Shown here piece after piece: positions 60,033 to 64,000 of a stretch of 64,000 nucleotides of DNA (positions are counted from its first letter, which is position 1; every line of letters starts with the position of its first letter). The DNA is taken from positions 124,001 through 188,000 of the forward strand of contig NW_026042462.1 of NCBI RefSeq assembly GCF_023856365.1, in the 5' to 3' direction. A program made the translations under genes and the position numbers. Source of the DNA: Brienomyrus brachyistius (Eukaryota > Chordata > Actinopteri > Osteoglossiformes > Mormyridae). The notes beneath the pieces are model-generated. The model was not told the DNA's origin and searched no databases. It saw only the letters and a program-made list of their open reading frames with translations.

Positions 60033-61059
60033 GCAAAGGAAACTGAATCCACTATGTTCTGTCCTGTAAATTTTTATTAAACACCACATGACACACATAC
60101 GAGTCCTGTTTTAACTTTCAGGGCTGATGGTCTGCAGCCTGGCTTGTGTTCTACAGTGCAGCGCAGGTGCAGTCACTGTGCTGAGCCCGGCGTTATATTA
60201 ATGACGCAGCCTTTCACACTGACCAGTGAGAAATAACCTTGAAAATGACTGTGCTCTTTGTGGTTCTCCTTTTTTCTTACCACCAAGCAAGAGACTAAAC
60301 ATATTTTCTACTTATCAGTTATCAGAAATCAGAAATGTCATGCAGTAATCAGAGGTTAGACAGCAAGAATGACTTTTGTATTTTTATCTTTTGTCAATCT
60401 TTTATCCAGCGACTACTAATTCTCATCGGGGTCTGGAGAGGGTGGGACCTGTCCCAGGAAGCACAGAGCACAGGCCTGCATGGGATGCCATTCCACACAA
60501 GCAAAAACAATTAAGATGGTCAGATTTGCCTCACTGTGTGATTTTGACTGAAAGATGAACTAAGCACAGTCTTGTGTGTATAAAAATGCGTAGATTCATT
60601 TAACTTTAACAATGAGATTCAGCAACATGACCTTATAGTGTTAATGATCGGTATCTTACTGGTATTAACTGAATTATGCAAAATTCTACATTATTCTATA
60701 TTATTGCACCCAAATTGTTCATACTGACTAAATGTAATTACTGACATCCTGGACATACTGCTTTTTAGGTTTGAATTTAAAATGTTAGTAGACAAATTCA
60801 TGCTGTCAATAACATCTCACTTGCTCACCCACTTTTAGATAAAAATACCCTTTGTGGTTTTTCTAGTGAAGCAGTGGGCCTGAGCTGAGGACCTGATGGT
60901 TGTGTGGTTTTCGCTCACTGAGAAGAGAGACACAAACACCCTGCTCTCAGTCGGTCAGTCTTCCTGTAAAATGCAGAGGTGAGACTGCTAGTGGAAAATT
61001 ACTGACTGCAGCGTCAACAACACATATAAACAGCAGCACAAACAAAATGTTCCACAAAT

Positions 61060-61560
61060 GCAGGACATCTGTATGCTTACAGCACACATCAGACACGCTG
61101 ACCCTCAGCACTGAGCTCCTCCAGGCTCTGTGCTCTCCCTCTTCTCTTCAATTTCTACACAAATCACTGCTGCTCCAGTGAAGATCCTGAATTTTGCAGG
61201 TGATACTACTGTGTTTGCCATCATAACTGAAGGTGATGAGTCTGCCTACAGACTGGAAGTCGTACAGCTGACCATCCAGTTCTGAACTCACATTATCCCA
61301 AATGTCCACATGCTTAGACTCCTCTCATCATCAGGGAGGAGCGTCCCTTGGCACTGTAGAGTAGATGGATGAGAGCAGGCTGATAACAAGGCTGTCATCA
61401 ATTTTATGTGACACCTCTCACCCCCCCAGCAGACTATGGAGGCCCGTAAGGGCAGCTCCTTCAGTAAGAGACTCAGACACCCGGCGTGTGACAGAACGGT
61501 ACCGCAGGTCATTGGGCCCCACAGCAGTCAGGCTTTATAATCTGCACTCTGCTCATTGAA
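61060..61560 (+). mobile_element. Decayed L2-like LINE fragment
   Basis: Has ILNFAGDTTVFAIITEGDES (degraded RT catalytic block) and, further on, MDESRLITRLSSILCDTSHP and RRSLGPTAVRLYN-type residues in shifted frames. Confidence 0.65.
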
Positions 61561-62892
61561 CTTTTCCCCTGTTCACTGTCTTCTGATACAGTTTCTATCT
61601 GCTGCTGATCTGCAATATTGTTCCTCCTTATTCACTGATGTGCAGTGTTGCATTGAGCCAGTGCATTATGCCCTGTGTGGCAGCTTCCTTTGGGAGGCTA
61701 ATATCTGGCACATGAGCAATAATGTTACATGCAATAGGATTGTGTATAAGTTAAGGATTGTGTATAAGTTAATTTTAATATTCCTATAATATTCCTCTGT
61801 ATGTAATATATTCTTATTTTTTGTTTCTATTATTACCCTATATTTATATATACATCCATTTATTTTACATTCATAATGATGTTGTTTGTTGTTTTGTGCC
61901 CCACTGCTCTTGTAACAAGCCTCAGTCTTGACTCTCCCTTTTAAGGTCTTGGCCTTAAATCACACTCGATATAGGTGGTGTCGTCCCCATCACCCTGACC
62001 AGGATACATGCTGTAAGATTAATGGATGGTGTTTATCTGTGTGATGAAAAAGAATGTGAATAAAACAAAAATGTACCATTATAAATGGGAGCCCTAGGAT
62101 GTGTGGTGGTTAGAGATGTGGACTGATGAGAATTTTGCTTTTCTAAAGTTCTGTTGTGAAAACTGTACATTCCGTTCCATGTACAGTAGTGATATGTAGC
62201 AATCATGTGCTCCAGTCAAATGTCCAGCTGCATGAATAATAATGGTGGCTTGTTTGGATAAAATAACTTAGGCTGAATACTTGAAAGCGTGACCTGGGTG
62301 AGGTAGAGAGGAAACAGGGTCTTACAAGAAGCAGATATTGTTCTGTCTGTGTGGTTTTTACTCTTTGCAAAGTGAGTCCAGCACAGTGCAGTCAGTGGGT
62401 CAGTCTTCCTGAGCTGCATCTAACCAGTGGAAACATCTGCAGCACTGCAGAGAAGCACTCAGCAGACAAACAAACCCAAACAGCTTACAGCTGTATGTCA
62501 CTTTTGGACAGAGGTGGACAAAGTACACAACTTCACTACTTGAGTTAAGTATAGATACTCCTCGTCAAATAATACTCAAAGTTTTTCAGTTAATTTTTTA
62601 CTTCAGTTAAAGTACTGGAGTATTTGCATCTAAAAATACTTAAGTATTCAAAAGTACATTATGTTTTAAATGCAAGACATTTTTCAGAACCTAATGACTC
62701 CTGAACACCCCACTGAATACACTGACTGGCTTGTACATCTTGTAGAATAAAAAGCTTGTGGAATATGATACAATGACTATAGAAACACAACTGACATAAC
62801 AAAAGTACAGCCATTGTCATTTTCATCTTATTTAACACCCCCCACCCCACTCACACAAAAGAGCATGGTAGTGTTCTTACAGAGCCGTAGCA

Positions 62893-63005
62893 GTGTGTGT
62901 GTGTGCATGTGTGCATGTGTGTTTGTGTGTGTGTGTGTCTATGTGTGTGTGTGTTTGTGTGTCTGTGTATGTTTGTGTGTGTGTCTATGTGTGTGTATGT
63001 TTGTG
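62893..63005 (+). repeat. Imperfect (TG)n microsatellite
   Basis: GTGTGTGTG with interspersed CATG, TATG and TCTG steps over about 110 bases. Confidence 0.92.
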
Positions 63006-63587
63006 AGCCAAGTAACAAGACAGGGAGCAAGAAACAAAACTCCTCTTTCTTAATTATCCACATCGTTATTAACGACACAGGTATATATACAGGTACATAT
63101 ACAGGTACATGTATATACTCAAAAATACATCCAGAACACACAATTAAATGAAAAACGTAATTTAAGAACACTTGAAATTTTCATTCAGTTTCTTTCATCT
63201 GTTTAATATAATCGATCAGTCCCTGTGCGTTTGCCCCAAACCATTCAGCATGGTACACAAGGGAGACAAGTAAGCATGTGTGACATCAAAGAACTGATTG
63301 CAGCAACTCAGCCTTTCCACAACATTAAAGCCGCTTATTCCCCCCCATGCCATGAAGAAATAATCTCTGTGGCTCCCCTCTCCCCCTCCCTCAGCCCCCA
63401 GTCTGGCTTGAACATTTGCACTTCCAGTAAAAATGCGCCCCAAACACACTGACACCAAACTCAGCACCGGTGCTCCGTAAAATCCCGTGATTCAGTCTCA
63501 GAAGCACTGGCTCCCCTGCCCTCCTCTGAACATTATTAAAGCTACACCCTGAACACTCTGTGTGACTGACATGAATGAGAAGCATCT

Positions 63588-63916
63588 TTATTCATAATCT
63601 CTGTAGCGGAGGTCAGAATACAGAGTGTCATTATTCCCGTCTTTCTTCTGTCTCCTGGGTTTTGGCTTCTTAAGGTTCAGGGCAGCGTAATTCAGTGTGT
63701 CCTCGTCATGGCACTGTGGAGACAAAGATGGCAGAATTGGATGGATCAAATCGGTTTGCTATTACCTATTTTCACAAATAGCACTTAAAATGCTGATCCC
63801 AGGATGGAAATCAGTCTGAGGTTCATTTGTTTTACTGACGATTTGTAATTTGAAATATTTATTACATACTTGCTTGCGTGACCATTCCACTTTTGATATA
63901 TCACTGTTCTTTTCAT
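63588..63916 (-). CDS. Cytoplasmic tail of an ITIM-bearing immune-type receptor (last two coding exons)
   Basis: Two minus-strand exons: 63916-63870 (EKNSDISKVEWSRKQ) and 63713-63588 (CHDEDTLNYAALNL..., ending DTLYSDLRYRDYE and TAA). Borders are AG/GT and the phase joins exactly (47 nt = 2+45; 126 nt = 41 codons plus stop). DTLNYAALNL fits the ITIM pattern (L/I/V/S-x-Y-x-x-L/V) and DTLYSDL is a second one, so the tail would recruit SH2 phosphatases. The KKPKPRRQKK stretch between them is basic. Fish Ig-superfamily receptors often end this way; the extracellular and membrane exons lie beyond 64000, so the family cannot be named. The stop codon overlaps an AATAAA hexamer (63587-63592 on the opposite strand). 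Confidence 0.75.
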
Positions 63917-64000
63917 CTGTTTAAAATATATAACACATCAATATATTATTTAATTTCGCACGGTATCATACCGTGGTCAGATAACATTCCGAATTTTCAA

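Overview
This is vertebrate nuclear DNA, almost certainly from a ray-finned fish. It has GT-AG split genes with long introns, teleost-type SINE, LINE, hAT and Tc1 remnants, a eukaryotic tRNA-Asp, and long TG microsatellites. I cannot name the species from sequence alone. Part of the content is recognised by comparison with remembered vertebrate proteins; splice sites, frames and repeats were read directly.

Layout. 48-4618 (+): the last 12 coding exons of the lysosomal Cl-/H+ exchanger gene clcn7, then a long 3' UTR. 9505-19523 (-): a near-complete rgs11 gene (R7-type RGS protein) converging on clcn7. 20092-20163 (+): tRNA-Asp(GTC). 20723-29439 (+): u2af2 (U2AF65, 3' splice-site factor) in ten exons covering the RS region, the tryptophan ligand motif, RRM1, RRM2 and most of the C-terminal UHM. 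rgs11 and u2af2 are head to head, 1.2 kb apart, with the tRNA gene between them.

29503-34535: directly after the last visible u2af2 exon lies the most striking object of the window, about 5 kb of a 29-bp tandem repeat. About 97 units run in one direction and about 74 in the opposite direction, meeting at a sharp inversion at 32391/32392. Nearly every unit carries a perfect CCAAT-box (NF-Y type) motif. The left edge is an intact end of a palindromic MITE whose relatives lie at 12.34 kb and 15.98 kb, so the array appears to have grown out of a MITE. The final u2af2 exon is not seen anywhere downstream in the window.

34.5-60 kb is accessory, repeat-dominated DNA: a dispersed family with a proline-rich frame (two copies), hAT MITEs with target-site duplications, CR1/L2-type LINE 3' ends, a solo LTR nested in a LINE, a broken gag-like frame split by a LINE, and a 46-bp minisatellite of about 23 units. 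One single-copy-looking gene is embedded: a chemerin-like (RARRES2-type) secreted cystatin-fold protein on the minus strand (39393-40690, 3' end not found). At the right edge (63588-63916, -) are the last two coding exons of an ITIM-bearing immune-type receptor tail.

The genes do not form a single pathway. clcn7 and rgs11 are both on human 16p13.3, so their proximity probably reflects old synteny.
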